From NCBI GenBank assembly GCA_964404765.1, contig CAYOLL010000004.1, forward strand, positions 34,415-85,843: DNA of 51,429 nucleotides. The letters are read 5' to 3'. A program made the position numbers and the translations under genes. Of this stretch, positions 1 through 8,445 are shown one piece after another; within the stretch, counting starts at the first letter, position 1; each line of letters opens with the position of its first letter. Under the pieces are notes generated by a model. It ran no database searches, was not told where the DNA came from, and saw only the letters and a list, made by a program, of their open reading frames with translations. This DNA comes from CAYOLL01 sp964404765 [NCBI: uncultured Gemmatimonadota bacterium] (GTDB lineage: Bacteria; 4572-55).

Positions 1-1344
1 TTCTGCACAAGTTTCAGTCGGGAAGTCGGTAAAGCACATGGCTTCCACGGCAATGGTCACGCCTTTTTCCATCAAAGCCAGGACGCGGTCGGCCCCGGAC
101 TCGACGCCTAAGGCCATGGCGATGGCCCCGCCTTCGGCAATAATCCGGCAGGTTTCCGGCGTCAGCGTTTTTTCGGCGCGCATGTCGGTGGCCCAGCGGC
201 AATCCAAACCGGCGGCGGTAAAGGCTTCGGCAATGCGGCGGGTCATTTTGGGCGACATAGAATCGTGGGAAAGATAAAAGATGCGGTTGCCATACTTGCG
301 CATCAAGTCTGCTAAATGCGCCGCCACGCTTTCCACCGGGCGCTGACGATAGCCGGCCGTGCCCGATTCGGCCAAACCGTAATGGCAAAAGGCGCACACG
401 CCCCAATAGCAGCCGCGGGTTGGGTCGTAGGGCAACACCAATTCCGGGGCAAAGTATTGATCCAATAGTAATCCGTCAAAATCCGGGGTCGGCAAATCGG
501 CCATGCGTCCGGCCTGCGTCCCGTAGATCGGGCCCGACGGCGGCTGTCCCTGCTCGACGGCGCGGACTAAATCCAGCAGGGCCTGCTCGCCCTCAAACAG
601 CACCGCGGAGTGAAAAGGCTTGAGCGCCTGATTCATTGTGTCGCCCTTCAGTCGTACCAAAAACTGCGTCATAGCCGGCCCGCCGACGGTGACGTGGACA
701 TGCGGCAGTCGCTGCCGAATCGCCAGCGCCAGCGAATAGGCCGGTTGCATCTGGCCCGGAAAAACAACGGAAATCCCGGCGATCCGCGCACCGGATTGAT
801 CCAGGGTCGTGCAGACTTCCTCAAAATAGTCGTGAAACGGGTTGTGGTCCGGTTGCGCGTCATGCTCAATTTCGGCAATATTCAGCAGCGAAAACGGGGT
901 GCGATAGGCGGTAAAATTCAGGGTCAAGGGCGTGTAGGCCGCGCTGATCAAACGCATGGCGCTTTCGACAGTCAACACCGCCGTTTCATATTCCAGCGGG
1001 TCATAAAAGCGCCGGCCAGTGCGATCCCGAAAGACGGCGATGGCGTCCTCGATGGCGGATGGGGCGTAGTCGGCGTCAGCACGAGCGGCATGCAAGGTCA
1101 TGTAGGCCATTTGCTCGGCATGACTGAGTGTGCGCTGTCGCTGCAACCGCAGGAAGCGGCGCTCGACCCGTTCGGCCATTTCTTCCAGGCGTTGCCGGTG
1201 CAGCAGCCAATCATAGGCGCCGACATTGGCGTCAATGGGCAGCACTTCAATATCGTTCCGGCGCAAAAAAGCCGTCAGAATCGGCACGGACAGATACGGT
1301 GAAGTCGGATCGCAGCTTGGCGGGAAGATCAAAGCGACTTTCAA
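1..1344 (-). CDS. B12-binding radical SAM protein (3' end outside window)
   Basis: A continuous frame of 448 codons runs from a TTG start at 1344, preceded by AGGTG, to the left edge without a stop, so the C-terminus is missing. The N-terminus (KVALIFPPSCDPTSPYLSVP, residues 2-21) is typical of cobalamin-binding Rossmann domains fused to radical SAM enzymes. TVGGPAMTQF at about 219-228 fits the end of that domain. The cluster motif CYWGVCAFC (Cys312, Cys317, Cys320) has CX4CX2C spacing, as in other B12-radical SAM proteins with a GCYWGxC signature. GVESGADRVL follows and matches the SAM-binding part of the barrel. Such enzymes perform radical methylations or rearrangements; the substrate cannot be read from the sequence. 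No other gene of a pathway is visible beside it. Confidence 0.85.
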   Translation of the reverse strand, partial: MKVALIFPPSCDPTSPYLSVPILTAFLRRNDIEVLPIDANVGAYDWLLHRQRLEEMAERVERRFLRLQRQRTLSHAEQMAYMTLHAARADADYAPSAIEDAIAVFRDRTGRRFYDPLEYETAVLTVESAMRLISAAYTPLTLNFTAYRTPFSLLNIAEIEHDAQPDHNPFHDYFEEVCTTLDQSGARIAGISVVFPGQMQPAYSLALAIRQRLPHVHVTVGGPAMTQFLVRLKGDTMNQALKPFHSAVLFEGEQALLDLVRAVEQGQPPSGPIYGTQAGRMADLPTPDFDGLLLDQYFAPELVLPYDPTRGCYWGVCAFCHYGLAESGTAGYRQRPVESVAAHLADLMRKYGNRIFYLSHDSMSPKMTRRIAEAFTAAGLDCRWATDMRAEKTLTPETCRIIAEGGAIAMALGVESGADRVLALMEKGVTIAVEAMCFTDFPTETCAE

Positions 1345-1465
1345 GTTGACACCTATACTTTTTTTGCAACCGTTCGCAAAAGGTTGGGATACATATACAA
1401 ACGGATTTTTTTCTTGTTTTTTTTAATCTGTAAAAATCCGCAGAATCCGTGTTCAAAATTCAAAA

Positions 1466-3151
1466 CTACGCTTTTTTGCTGGCTTTCTTCGCCGATTTTT
1501 GGCTTGGTTTCTTCGTCGGTTTTTCAGCAGGCTTGGCCGGTGTTGGCGGCACAGGTTCCGGCGCCTTTTCCGGCGCGGGCGCATCCGGCGTTTTCGGGGC
1601 TTCCTTAGCTTCCGCGGCTTTCCTTTGGGCGGCCAAAAATTCTTCCAGGCGGAGGCTATTGCGGCCATAAATCAGCGTAATATCGCGCAGGCGACCGGCC
1701 AAATCCATCGACACCTGGCCATCGACCAACCGCCAGGCCCAATTGCCTTCCGACTTACCGGGGAAATTCAGCCGGGCTTCCGAGCCGAGCCCTATTAAAT
1801 CCTGCATCGGAATAAGGGCAATATCGGCGATGGACATCATGGCCAGACGCGCCAGATCCCAGGCGATGTTGTTGCCGTCCGCGTGGACATAGCGCCGCAC
1901 AAAATCCTGTTCAATCGGCGTTGAGCTGTTTTTATACCAACCGGCGGTTGTATCGTTATCGTGCGTGCCGGTATAAACGACGCAGTTGTGGGTGATAAAA
2001 TTGTGCGGCAAATCCAGGCTGGTTGGGTTGCCGCCAAAGGCAAATTGCAGGATTTTCATCCCCGGAAAGCCAAAACGGTCACGCAATTTCACGACTTTCG
2101 ACGTAATCACGCCCAAATCTTCGGCGATGATCGGCATCTTGCCGAACTCTTTTTCCAGCGCGATAAAGAGCTTGGCGTCCGGGCCTTTGGCCCATTTCCC
2201 GTTAACAGCGGTTGTATCCTTAGCCGGCACTTCCCAAAATGCTTCGAAACCCCGAAAATGGTCAAGACGCAGAATATCAAACAACTCCAGCGTAGTGCGC
2301 ATCCGTTCCTTCCACCAGGCAAAGCCGTCGGCTTCCATTTTTTCCCAGTGATAGAGCGGGTTGCCCCATAATTGGCCGGTCTCGCTAAAGTAATCCGGCG
2401 GTACACCGGCGACAACGGTCGGACGACCCTTATCATCCAAAAAAAATAAGTCCGGATGCGCCCACACATCGGCGCTGTCATAAGCCACAAAAATAGGAAC
2501 ATCGCCGATAATTTTGACATTTTTAGTGTTGGCATAATCGCGCAGGGCGTGCCATTGGCGGAAAAATTCAAATTGATAAAAAATATGGGCCTCTATTGCG
2601 GCGGCTTGTGTGCTTCGCCAGGCTTTTTTGGCTGACGGTTTGGCGACGGCAATATCGGGATGCCACTCGTTCCAGTGCTTGCCGCCGTGCGCCTCTTTAA
2701 GCGCCATAAACAGCGCAAAGTCATCCAGCCAATATTTGTGCTCCTTTTGAAAGGCGGCCAGCGCTTTCTTTTGCTCCGGTGTGGCCTTTGCCTTAAAGTT
2801 CTGGAAGGCGGCCAGCAGCTTGGCCATTTTGTACTGAATCACCGGGCCAAAATCTACTTTTTCTTTGGGGAAAGCCGGCGGATTGGCGATATCTTCTTTG
2901 GTCAACCAGCCTTCATCCACTAATTTGTCCAGGCTGATGAGATAAATGTTGCCGGCAAAGGCCGAAAAGCCCTGATACGGCGAATCGCCATAACCGGTCG
3001 GGCACAGCGGCATGACCTGCCATAGTGTTTGGCCGGCCTCAACCAGAAAATCCACAAACTGGTAGGCGATTTTACCCAGATCACCAATACCGTACGGCCC
3101 CGGCATGGAAGTGGGGTGAAGTAAAATACCGCTGGATCTTTCAAAATTCAT
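1466..3151 (-). CDS. malQ: 4-alpha-glucanotransferase (amylomaltase, GH77) with a Lys/Pro/Ala-rich tail
   Basis: Transfers alpha-1,4-glucan segments between maltodextrins or glycogen chains in the cytoplasm. The GH77 signatures are in order: SSGILLHPTSMPGPYGIGDL at residues 6-25, GDVPIFVAYDSADVW at 216-230, RLDHFRGF with the nucleophile Asp297, IIAEDLG with acid/base Glu344, and YTGTHDNDT with Asp398. The core ends near residue 500, the usual length for the family. It is followed by about 60 residues rich in Lys, Pro and Ala, resembling bacterial histone-H1-like tails. The start is the ATG at 3151, seven bases after AGGAGGG. A good promoter lies upstream (3278-3306), giving a leader of about 120 nt. 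No other glycogen genes are adjacent. Confidence 0.95.
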   Translation of the reverse strand: MNFERSSGILLHPTSMPGPYGIGDLGKIAYQFVDFLVEAGQTLWQVMPLCPTGYGDSPYQGFSAFAGNIYLISLDKLVDEGWLTKEDIANPPAFPKEKVDFGPVIQYKMAKLLAAFQNFKAKATPEQKKALAAFQKEHKYWLDDFALFMALKEAHGGKHWNEWHPDIAVAKPSAKKAWRSTQAAAIEAHIFYQFEFFRQWHALRDYANTKNVKIIGDVPIFVAYDSADVWAHPDLFFLDDKGRPTVVAGVPPDYFSETGQLWGNPLYHWEKMEADGFAWWKERMRTTLELFDILRLDHFRGFEAFWEVPAKDTTAVNGKWAKGPDAKLFIALEKEFGKMPIIAEDLGVITSKVVKLRDRFGFPGMKILQFAFGGNPTSLDLPHNFITHNCVVYTGTHDNDTTAGWYKNSSTPIEQDFVRRYVHADGNNIAWDLARLAMMSIADIALIPMQDLIGLGSEARLNFPGKSEGNWAWRLVDGQVSMDLAGRLRDITLIYGRNSLRLEEFLAAQRKAAEAKEAPKTPDAPAPEKAPEPVPPTPAKPAEKPTKKPSQKSAKKASKKA

Positions 3152-3277
3152 AGTTCCCTCCTTAAAGTGGATTTCGAAATGCGGATTGTGGACTTATATC
3201 CATAATCGGAATTATTCGCAATTCGCATTTTCTCGTATCTGAAACGGATTTCCGGCCCATTTTACCTGATTGTATTA

Positions 3278-3306
3278 ATAATAACAAAAGCCCTCCCGAT
3301 TGTCAA
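3278..3306 (-). promoter_or_regulatory. sigma70-type promoter of malQ
   Basis: Reading the minus strand, TTGACA (3306-3301), a 17-bp spacer and TATTAT (3283-3278) form a near-consensus promoter. It points at malQ, with a predicted leader of about 120 nt. The 9-bp inverted repeat at 3287-3320 lies across its -35 region. Confidence 0.7.
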
Positions 3307-3320
3307 GTCAAGAGGGCTTT
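3287..3320 (-). promoter_or_regulatory. Inverted repeat over the malQ -35 element
   Basis: AAAGCCCTC (3287-3295) and GAGGGCTTT (3312-3320) are perfect 9-bp arms around a 16-nt centre that holds the malQ -35 hexamer. On the minus strand the hairpin is followed by TTTTGTTATT, so it could be a second, tandem terminator for rpmE. Its position also fits an operator. Confidence 0.55.
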
Positions 3321-3360
3321 CGTCTTAAGTGGTTTTGAATATATTTTTACATACAAAAAA

Positions 3361-3400
3361 AATCCCGCTATTTTCTTTACGGGCAAGTAATAGCGAGATT
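3361..3400 (-). terminator. Rho-independent terminator of rpmE
   Basis: The arms AATCCCGCTATT (3361-3372) and AATAGCGAGATT (3389-3400) pair over 12 bp. The one non-Watson-Crick position is a U-G wobble in minus-strand RNA but an A-C mismatch in plus-strand RNA. Minus-strand RNA continues into a run of about eight U. Both facts orient it as the rpmE terminator, 35 nt past the stop codon. Confidence 0.85.
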
Positions 3401-3435
3401 TTTTTAATTGGGCAAAGCCGAGTCGGTCACACTGC

Positions 3436-3657
3436 TTAGGCCGCTTCTTTTGGTTGCTCAAGTTTGTATTTTCTGCGGAAACGCTCAACACGGCCCGCCG
3501 TATCTAACAGACGATGCTTTCCGGTGTAATACGGATGGCAATTTGAGCAAATTTCAACGTGATAGTCTCCAACTGTGGTGCACACATCAAAAACCATTCC
3601 ACACGAGCCGCACGTAATTTTCGACATCGTATACTTTGGATGTATTCCTTTTTTCAT
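3436..3657 (-). CDS. rpmE: 50S ribosomal protein L31, zinc-binding type
   Basis: Encodes a 73-residue large-subunit protein starting MKKGIHPKY, the standard L31 N-terminus. The four cysteines lie in CGSC and in the CSNC near HPYYTG, so this is the zinc-containing (C+) form. The family signature [20 protein letters not shown] is intact. The ATG at 3657 is chosen because GGGAGG sits six bases upstream; an in-frame TTG four codons earlier would be inside that ribosome binding site. The gene is monocistronic, with its own promoter (3699-3727) and a terminator. Confidence 0.96.
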   Translation of the reverse strand: MKKGIHPKYTMSKITCGSCGMVFDVCTTVGDYHVEICSNCHPYYTGKHRLLDTAGRVERFRRKYKLEQPKEAA

Positions 3658-3698
3658 GTATCCTCCCAAATAATGATAAATTCAGTTAACGGGTTGCA

Positions 3699-3727
3699 AA
3701 ATTATGCAGAAACCCGCTATTTGTCAA
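3699..3727 (-). promoter_or_regulatory. sigma70-type promoter of rpmE
   Basis: On the minus strand TTGACA (3727-3722), 17 bp, then TAATTT (3704-3699), about 42 nt upstream of the rpmE start. The first 12 bases, TTGACAAATAGC, are identical to the start of the promoter at 27935-27963. The rest of the AT-rich gap 3658-4043 holds only this promoter and the divergent one at 3895. Confidence 0.7.
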
Positions 3728-3894
3728 CATATTTTTAATCTAAAATATTATAGGCAACGATATTGTAATCATTTTTTGAGGCTTTTTCTTTTTGAAATGA
3801 ACCAAAGGGTGTTTTTTTTGTTTAGAAATCGTGGGCATAACCTGTTTATGCACGAATTATTAATCGGTGTATAATTTAATTTTTCATTTTCCGC

Positions 3895-3923
3895 TTGACA
3901 GTAGAAATTGTTTTTGATAAAAT
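3895..3923 (+). promoter_or_regulatory. sigma70-type promoter of the HU/IHF gene
   Basis: TTGACA (3895-3900), a 17-bp spacer and TAAAAT (3918-3923) lie 120 nt upstream of the start codon at 4044. The leader is AT-rich with no obvious structure. Confidence 0.7.
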
Positions 3924-4043
3924 CGCTATGTTAAGCAATTTCAAATAGTTTTGCGTTGCAAAAAAGATACAAATTTTTTTTAAACGCATTTTTGTTAAAC
4001 ATCGAGTACTCGCGGTGTCATTTTTACGAAAAGGAGCGGCCCA

Positions 4044-4340
4044 ATGTCATCAACAGCTACAAAACGGGAAATGGTTCTGGCAATCAGCAAATCCACCGGC
4101 ATTAAAAAGAAAGTTGTGGGGCCAATTGTTGAAGAGGCTTTCGAATATATGCGGCTATGCCTTGAGGAAGGCAGACGCATCGAAATACGCGGTTTTGGCG
4201 TTTTTGATGTTAAAGTTTACAAAGCCAAGCCCGCCCGCAATCCGCGTACAGGCGACGAAGTGTTTGTTGAAGCCCATAAAAAGCCGTACTTTAAGCCGGG
4301 TAAGGAATTACGAGTTCGGGTCAATGAAAATGAGGAATGA
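4044..4340 (+). CDS. HU/IHF-family DNA-binding protein
   Basis: A 98-residue nucleoid-associated protein that would bind and bend DNA as a dimer. The fold signature is complete: KREMVLAISKSTGIKKK in the N-terminal helices, then RRIEIRGFGVFDVKVYKAKP leading into the beta arm. The arm carries ARNPRTGDEV, with the Arg-Asn-Pro tip that intercalates DNA, and YFKPGKELRVRVN closes the domain. The sequence does not separate HU from IHF subunits. AAAGGAG sits eight bases before the ATG. It has its own promoter and terminator, so it is a single-gene unit divergent from rpmE. Confidence 0.93.
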   Translation: MSSTATKREMVLAISKSTGIKKKVVGPIVEEAFEYMRLCLEEGRRIEIRGFGVFDVKVYKAKPARNPRTGDEVFVEAHKKPYFKPGKELRVRVNENEE

Positions 4341-4380
4341 TCGCACCCTTAGTGTTGCATCTTAAAGATATTTGTCTTCA

Positions 4381-4414
4381 AAAGCCGGCTTTTTTTCTAG
4401 TCCGGCTTTTTTGT
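4381..4414 (+). terminator. Rho-independent terminator after the HU/IHF gene
   Basis: AAAGCCGG (4381-4388) pairs perfectly with CCGGCTTT (4402-4409) over a 13-nt T-rich loop, followed by TTTTG. It begins 41 nt after the stop codon. Confidence 0.85.
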
Positions 4415-4444
4415 TTGGATGCATTGGCGGGGCGCATAAGAGGG

Positions 4445-4473
4445 TTGACAATTACAACGCAGGTTGCTATAAT
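4445..4473 (+). promoter_or_regulatory. Perfect-consensus sigma70-type promoter
   Basis: TTGACA (4445-4450), exactly 17 bp, then TATAAT (4468-4473): both hexamers match the consensus. It would start RNA near 4480. The next gene begins at 4771, so the leader is about 290 nt and contains the 129-bp inverted repeat. It may drive the metalloprotease gene or a separate small RNA. Confidence 0.75.
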
Positions 4474-4589
4474 TCAACTGACGGCTTTCATTTAGATAAT
4501 TTGTTGCAGAACCGTAGACAAAAATGAATCAATATAACTTTCTGTATTTGGGCGCGAGTCATTCTGTAAGAATCTCCCCTCAAGTTAGC

Positions 4590-4718
4590 TACTCCTTTCC
4601 AAGTGGCAAAATTGGGAATTAAACCTGACGGGTCTTTTTTGAAATCGTTAGATGCCGCATAACGTATAAAGACCCGTCAGGTTTTCTAAATCCCAAATTT
4701 CACGGTTGGAAAGGAGTA
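4590..4718. repeat. 129-bp palindromic element with long inverted arms
   Basis: The outer ends TACTCCTTTCCAA (4590-4602) and TTGGAAAGGAGTA (4706-4718) are perfect inverted copies. The arms stay related inward and end in a perfect 17-bp inner pair, AAACCTGACGGGTCTTT (4621-4637) and its complement (4668-4684). The inner pair belongs to the same family as the palindrome inside the coding region at 18273-18305. No target-site duplication is evident and no protein is encoded. It is MITE-like and would fold into a long stem in RNA. The rest of 4415-4770 holds only the promoter at 4445. Confidence 0.8.
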
Positions 4719-4770
4719 TGCGGCAGATGAACTATTCAGGCGATGAACTTTAAAAACCGGACTTTTTGTT

Positions 4771-6546
4771 ATGAATAAGAACTGGCTCTTTCTGATCGGT
4801 ATATTTGTCGGCGTGTTGCTTTTATTGCCACGGCAGATCAATTATCAAAGTCTTCCGGATGAGCAATTTGCGGAATTCAGATCCACGCCGCGTTTAAATT
4901 GTGACGTCTGTGCGAATCAACAGCGTCCCGTCGCTTTTCGTCCTACGACTTCGCCCTCATCATCTTTTGAGCATCTTTATCAGGTTTTGCCGACCCAGAT
5001 TTCTTCCTATGTGTCGCCGGCGGGGCATTTTCGATTGTGGTTTGTGACGCAAACCGTCGATGCCGTTCCAACCAAAGACGCTAACAGCACCGGTCGATCC
5101 GATTGGGTTGAGACTGCCGCCGATGCTTTTGACGACGCCTGGTTTCAGCAAATCGACCAGATGGGTTTTATCGCTCCGCCCAACGATTCCGCCTACGCGC
5201 CGGCCGGGACACCGGCTCTGAATGTTGGTTTGGACGGTTTGTTTGACGTATACTTTCTGGACCTTTCGGCCAATCTGATTTCCGGCTTCACCCAAAGCGA
5301 ATGGCAAGCGCCCCCCAATAGCGCCAGATCCGGCGGATCGAGCAGCTACATTGTCATCGAAAATGATTTTGCCGGTAAAGATGACGCTGAGCGTGAGGTC
5401 TATCTGCGCATTACGGCTGCGCACGAATTTCATCATGCTGTGCAGTACGGCTATTCGCTGGACATGCCGCGCTGGTGGATGGAAGCGACGGCGGTATTTG
5501 CCGAGGATAAAGCTATGCCGCAAGTAAATAGCTATGTGCCCTATACCAACCTATTTTTGGAATCGCCTCAGTTGCCTTTGTGGAAGCGCGGGGGGTCGCG
5601 CGAGTATGGCGCAACGGTTTGGCCGCAATTTTTAGCGAATTATTACAGTCAGGGACGGGCCGACATTTTGCGCAGCATTTATGCTTATACGGCTTCACAT
5701 CCGGGCAGCGCCAATTTTTTTAATTCGATTGACGCCGTCCTGCGGAGCGAGACCGGCGATTCGATGGACAAGGCTTTCAGCCAATTTACGGTCTGGAACT
5801 ACTTTACCGGTAGTCGTGACGATAAGCGGCATTATGCGGATGGCGCGGCATTTCGGGAAGTCAGTTTGACCGGCCTGTTAAACTATCCGCCGAATATTAC
5901 CCGCAACGCCGATCCGGCGGTTTTGCCGCAAGGCCTGGGCTGCAACTATCTTCAGTTTGAGAACTTAAGTTTTATTAAAGCGGGCAATTTTCGGATTCGT
6001 TTTGACGGTCAGGGTGACGGGGCGTATCGTTGGCGCGTGGCCTTAATTGTTTTTACGAATACCGGCTTTTCCTATACGACCGAGATCAGCCTGAATAGCG
6101 CCACCAATGACGGTGGCATTATTTTTGAGAACCCGTATTTGCTGGATCGGATTATTATGATCCCCGCCGTTGTCAGCTACAGTTCGGCGGGTCTTAGCTA
6201 TACCTATTCGGCTGAGATTGTGCCGGCCACCATTGCTACGGAAGAACCTGATCCGACACAGTTTGCTCCCATTACGGATGTGAGCGCCTTCCCGAACCCG
6301 TTTCGCGAGCAAATCCAATTTGCGATCAACCTGAACGGCAATTTGCCGTCCGATCCGGCGCTCACCCTGTCAATCTATAATGCTGCCGGCCAAAAAGTAA
6401 GAGATTTGTTAAACGATCAGCCGGCCTCCGGCGCAATTTTTTGGGATGGCCGCGATAATAATGGCCGGCGTCTTAACGCCGGTGTATACTTATATCGGCT
6501 AACAGCGGGCAGACAAGTTTTGCAAGGCAAGATTACGCTTTTGTAG
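4771..6546 (+). CDS. Secreted HExxH metalloprotease with C-terminal FlgD-like sorting domain
   Basis: A 591-residue exported protein. Residues 1-20 form a hydrophobic signal segment (LFLIGIFVGVLLLL). The catalytic zinc motif is HEFHH (His218, Glu219, His222), and Glu238 in WWMEATAVFAED is the likely third ligand. This resembles the MXAN_6640-type putative metalloproteases. The last 80 or so residues (SAFPNPFREQIQFAINL, then IYNAAGQKVRDLL, WDGRDNNG and GVYLYRLTAG) form the Ig-like domain used as a type IX-style sorting tag. Substrate and exact family are inferred. The start has only a weak ribosome binding site (CCGGA). A strong promoter and a palindromic element lie upstream. Confidence 0.85.
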   Translation: MNKNWLFLIGIFVGVLLLLPRQINYQSLPDEQFAEFRSTPRLNCDVCANQQRPVAFRPTTSPSSSFEHLYQVLPTQISSYVSPAGHFRLWFVTQTVDAVPTKDANSTGRSDWVETAADAFDDAWFQQIDQMGFIAPPNDSAYAPAGTPALNVGLDGLFDVYFLDLSANLISGFTQSEWQAPPNSARSGGSSSYIVIENDFAGKDDAEREVYLRITAAHEFHHAVQYGYSLDMPRWWMEATAVFAEDKAMPQVNSYVPYTNLFLESPQLPLWKRGGSREYGATVWPQFLANYYSQGRADILRSIYAYTASHPGSANFFNSIDAVLRSETGDSMDKAFSQFTVWNYFTGSRDDKRHYADGAAFREVSLTGLLNYPPNITRNADPAVLPQGLGCNYLQFENLSFIKAGNFRIRFDGQGDGAYRWRVALIVFTNTGFSYTTEISLNSATNDGGIIFENPYLLDRIIMIPAVVSYSSAGLSYTYSAEIVPATIATEEPDPTQFAPITDVSAFPNPFREQIQFAINLNGNLPSDPALTLSIYNAAGQKVRDLLNDQPASGAIFWDGRDNNGRRLNAGVYLYRLTAGRQVLQGKITLL

Positions 6547-6671
6547 TGCAAATTTATGATTTGTTTGCTGAAGATATAAAAAACCGCGTTATTGTCGAGA
6601 TGCAACACGAATGATATCCCGATCATTACGCCAAATTTTTTGCATTACGATCATAACCCAAAGGAGTTGCT

Positions 6672-7115
6672 ATGTTTACCCGTTTCAACGAAGTTCGAGA
6701 GCTGGTGATTCCGACCAAGCTCGAATATTCTAAAAATGCCCGCGACTTTGTACAGAGTTTTTTGGAAGATCATCAACTTTCACCGCGCTTGACCATGAAG
6801 CTCATGCTCGTGGCCGATGAAGCGGTCGTGAATGCCATTACGCATGGCGTCACTGGCAATGAAAGCAGTGAGGTCAGCATTCGCTGTGCAGTTGAGCCCG
6901 GCAAAGTTGAGTTCAACATTACCGACAAGGCCGGCAAAAAATTTGATCCCGACTACTTTGAGCGCATCGCCAAAGTCAAGCAATGGAATCGCGGCGGGCG
7001 CGGCATTCTGCTGATTAATCGTATCATGGATGAGGTGATGTACATCTCTGAGACCGGACAGCAAACCATGCTTTACATGGTCAAGTATCTGGAAGAAAAC
7101 GACATTGTGAAATGA
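6672..7115 (+). CDS. RsbW/SpoIIAB-like anti-sigma factor, serine kinase
   Basis: A 147-residue single-domain GHKL ATPase. The N box is DEAVVNAITHG (Glu50, Asn54), the G1 box is DKAGKKFDP and the G2 box is GGRGILLI near residue 108. This is the HATPase_c_2 arrangement of anti-sigma kinases that phosphorylate a STAS antagonist. A possible partner is encoded 21 kb away at 28447, not next door. AAGGAG precedes the ATG by seven bases. The downstream permease starts 89 nt later on the same strand, but no functional link is evident. Confidence 0.88.
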   Translation: MFTRFNEVRELVIPTKLEYSKNARDFVQSFLEDHQLSPRLTMKLMLVADEAVVNAITHGVTGNESSEVSIRCAVEPGKVEFNITDKAGKKFDPDYFERIAKVKQWNRGGRGILLINRIMDEVMYISETGQQTMLYMVKYLEENDIVK

Positions 7116-7204
7116 GCGGCAATTTCGGCATTTTCAACAGCGAAAAGCAAATTGCCGCCAACTGCGGCCATCATGGCCATTGTCCTAAAGCTTAAAGCAA
7201 TCAT

Positions 7205-8440
7205 GTGACTTACGAACTCTTCATTGCCTGGCGCTATTTCAAAGCCAGACGCCAATCCAGCTATACCACCATTATCACCCTTATATCCGTCGGGGGCGTT
7301 TGCCTCGGGGTAGCCGCGCTCATTATCGTCCAGGCGGTTATGAACGGTTTTCGGGCCGATATTGAAGATAAAATCCTCGGCATTCATCCCCATATTTTTA
7401 TCGATTCAACCGACGAAAAAGGCATGTCATTAGATTCGACGCTGGTTGATTTGTTGCGGCGTCAACCCTACGTTGCCGGTGTTCAGCCAATTGCTCAGGC
7501 CAAAGCCACCATCTCTTTTGAAGATAACATCGAAGGTGCTTTGATCAAGGGCATCGAAGCCGACTCCAAGAACTGGATTACGCAATTAGACAAATACATC
7601 AAATCCGGAGAGCCGGATCTGCGTTACGAAGGTGAGGACTATCAGACCAATTATTTGATTTTGGGCGCGGAATTGGCAGCTAAAGCCGGCGTCAATTTAT
7701 GGGATACGGTCTACGTGGCTATGCCGACCGAAATACGCATTACCGTGGCCGGCGCGATCCCCCGCCTTAAAAAATTTGTGGTCGGCGGCATTTTCGACAT
7801 TGGCATCTATGAGTATAACAACAGTGTCGGTTTTGTCCATATCCGTGCCGCTCAACAACTCTTTAAAATGAATGACCGCATCAGCGGCATCGAAATTAAA
7901 CTGGTTGACGCCCATCTTGCGGAAAAAGTTGCCCCGGCATTAAGAGGAATAATTCCCGCAGAATACCGGGTGCAAACCTGGCAGGATCTAAACGCCACAC
8001 TATTTTCAGCCCTGATGTTGGAAAAATATGCCATGTTTGTTGTACTATTACTTATAATTTTAGTGGCAGCTTTTAATATTGTGAGTACAATGATAATGAT
8101 TGTGATGGAGAAAACCAATGCCATTGGGATTCTCATGTCGATGGGGGCAACCCCGCAGAGCGTCTCAAGGATATTCATACTGGAGGGGCTGCTGATAGGG
8201 GTCGTGGGCAGTGTTTTGGGCGTAGCGCTGGGCTATGGCACTACCATTGCCTTATCATTTTACAAAATCCCCTTACCGACAGAGTTGGTATTTATAGATG
8301 CTTTACCAGTCAAAGTGATGCCCGGTGAAGTGGCGCTTATTGCTTTTTTTGCGGTGGCGATTACATTTTTGGCGACACTATATCCGGCTCGGCAAGCCGC
8401 TCGTTTGGATGTAATCGAAGCGATCCGTCTTGAAGTATAA
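7205..8440 (+). CDS. lolC: LolC/LolE-family lipoprotein-releasing ABC permease
   Basis: A 411-residue FtsX-type permease. It starts TYELFIAWRYFKARRQSSY followed by a membrane segment (about 22-45), as in LolC/E, which extract lipoproteins from the inner membrane for transfer to LolA. A large periplasmic domain (about 50-265) comes next, then three membrane segments starting at VVLLLIILVAAFNIVSTMIM. The family signature MEKTNAIGILMSMGATPQSV is at about 300-319 and the C-terminus ends PARQAARLDVIEAIR. The start is GTG at 7205. The ATPase partner LolD is not adjacent. LolC and LolE cannot be separated from sequence alone, so the symbol is provisional. Confidence 0.87.
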   Translation: MTYELFIAWRYFKARRQSSYTTIITLISVGGVCLGVAALIIVQAVMNGFRADIEDKILGIHPHIFIDSTDEKGMSLDSTLVDLLRRQPYVAGVQPIAQAKATISFEDNIEGALIKGIEADSKNWITQLDKYIKSGEPDLRYEGEDYQTNYLILGAELAAKAGVNLWDTVYVAMPTEIRITVAGAIPRLKKFVVGGIFDIGIYEYNNSVGFVHIRAAQQLFKMNDRISGIEIKLVDAHLAEKVAPALRGIIPAEYRVQTWQDLNATLFSALMLEKYAMFVVLLLIILVAAFNIVSTMIMIVMEKTNAIGILMSMGATPQSVSRIFILEGLLIGVVGSVLGVALGYGTTIALSFYKIPLPTELVFIDALPVKVMPGEVALIAFFAVAITFLATLYPARQAARLDVIEAIRLEV

Positions 8441-8445
8441 CCGAC

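Noticed and set aside
610-1302. 230-codon frame on plus
   Set aside because: It lies antisense to the radical SAM gene, whose frame has clear motifs over the whole stretch; the plus product has none.
1425-1452. AATCTGTAAAAATCCGCAGA stretch between the radical SAM and malQ genes as a named repeat
   Set aside because: It resembles dispersed AATCCGCAGAATCCG sequences, but only one clear copy is in the window, so a repeat call is not supported.
5570-5605. LPLWKRGGS in the metalloprotease as another C-run/G-run repeat insert
   Set aside because: The DNA has only a weak match and no palindrome, so native protein is as likely.
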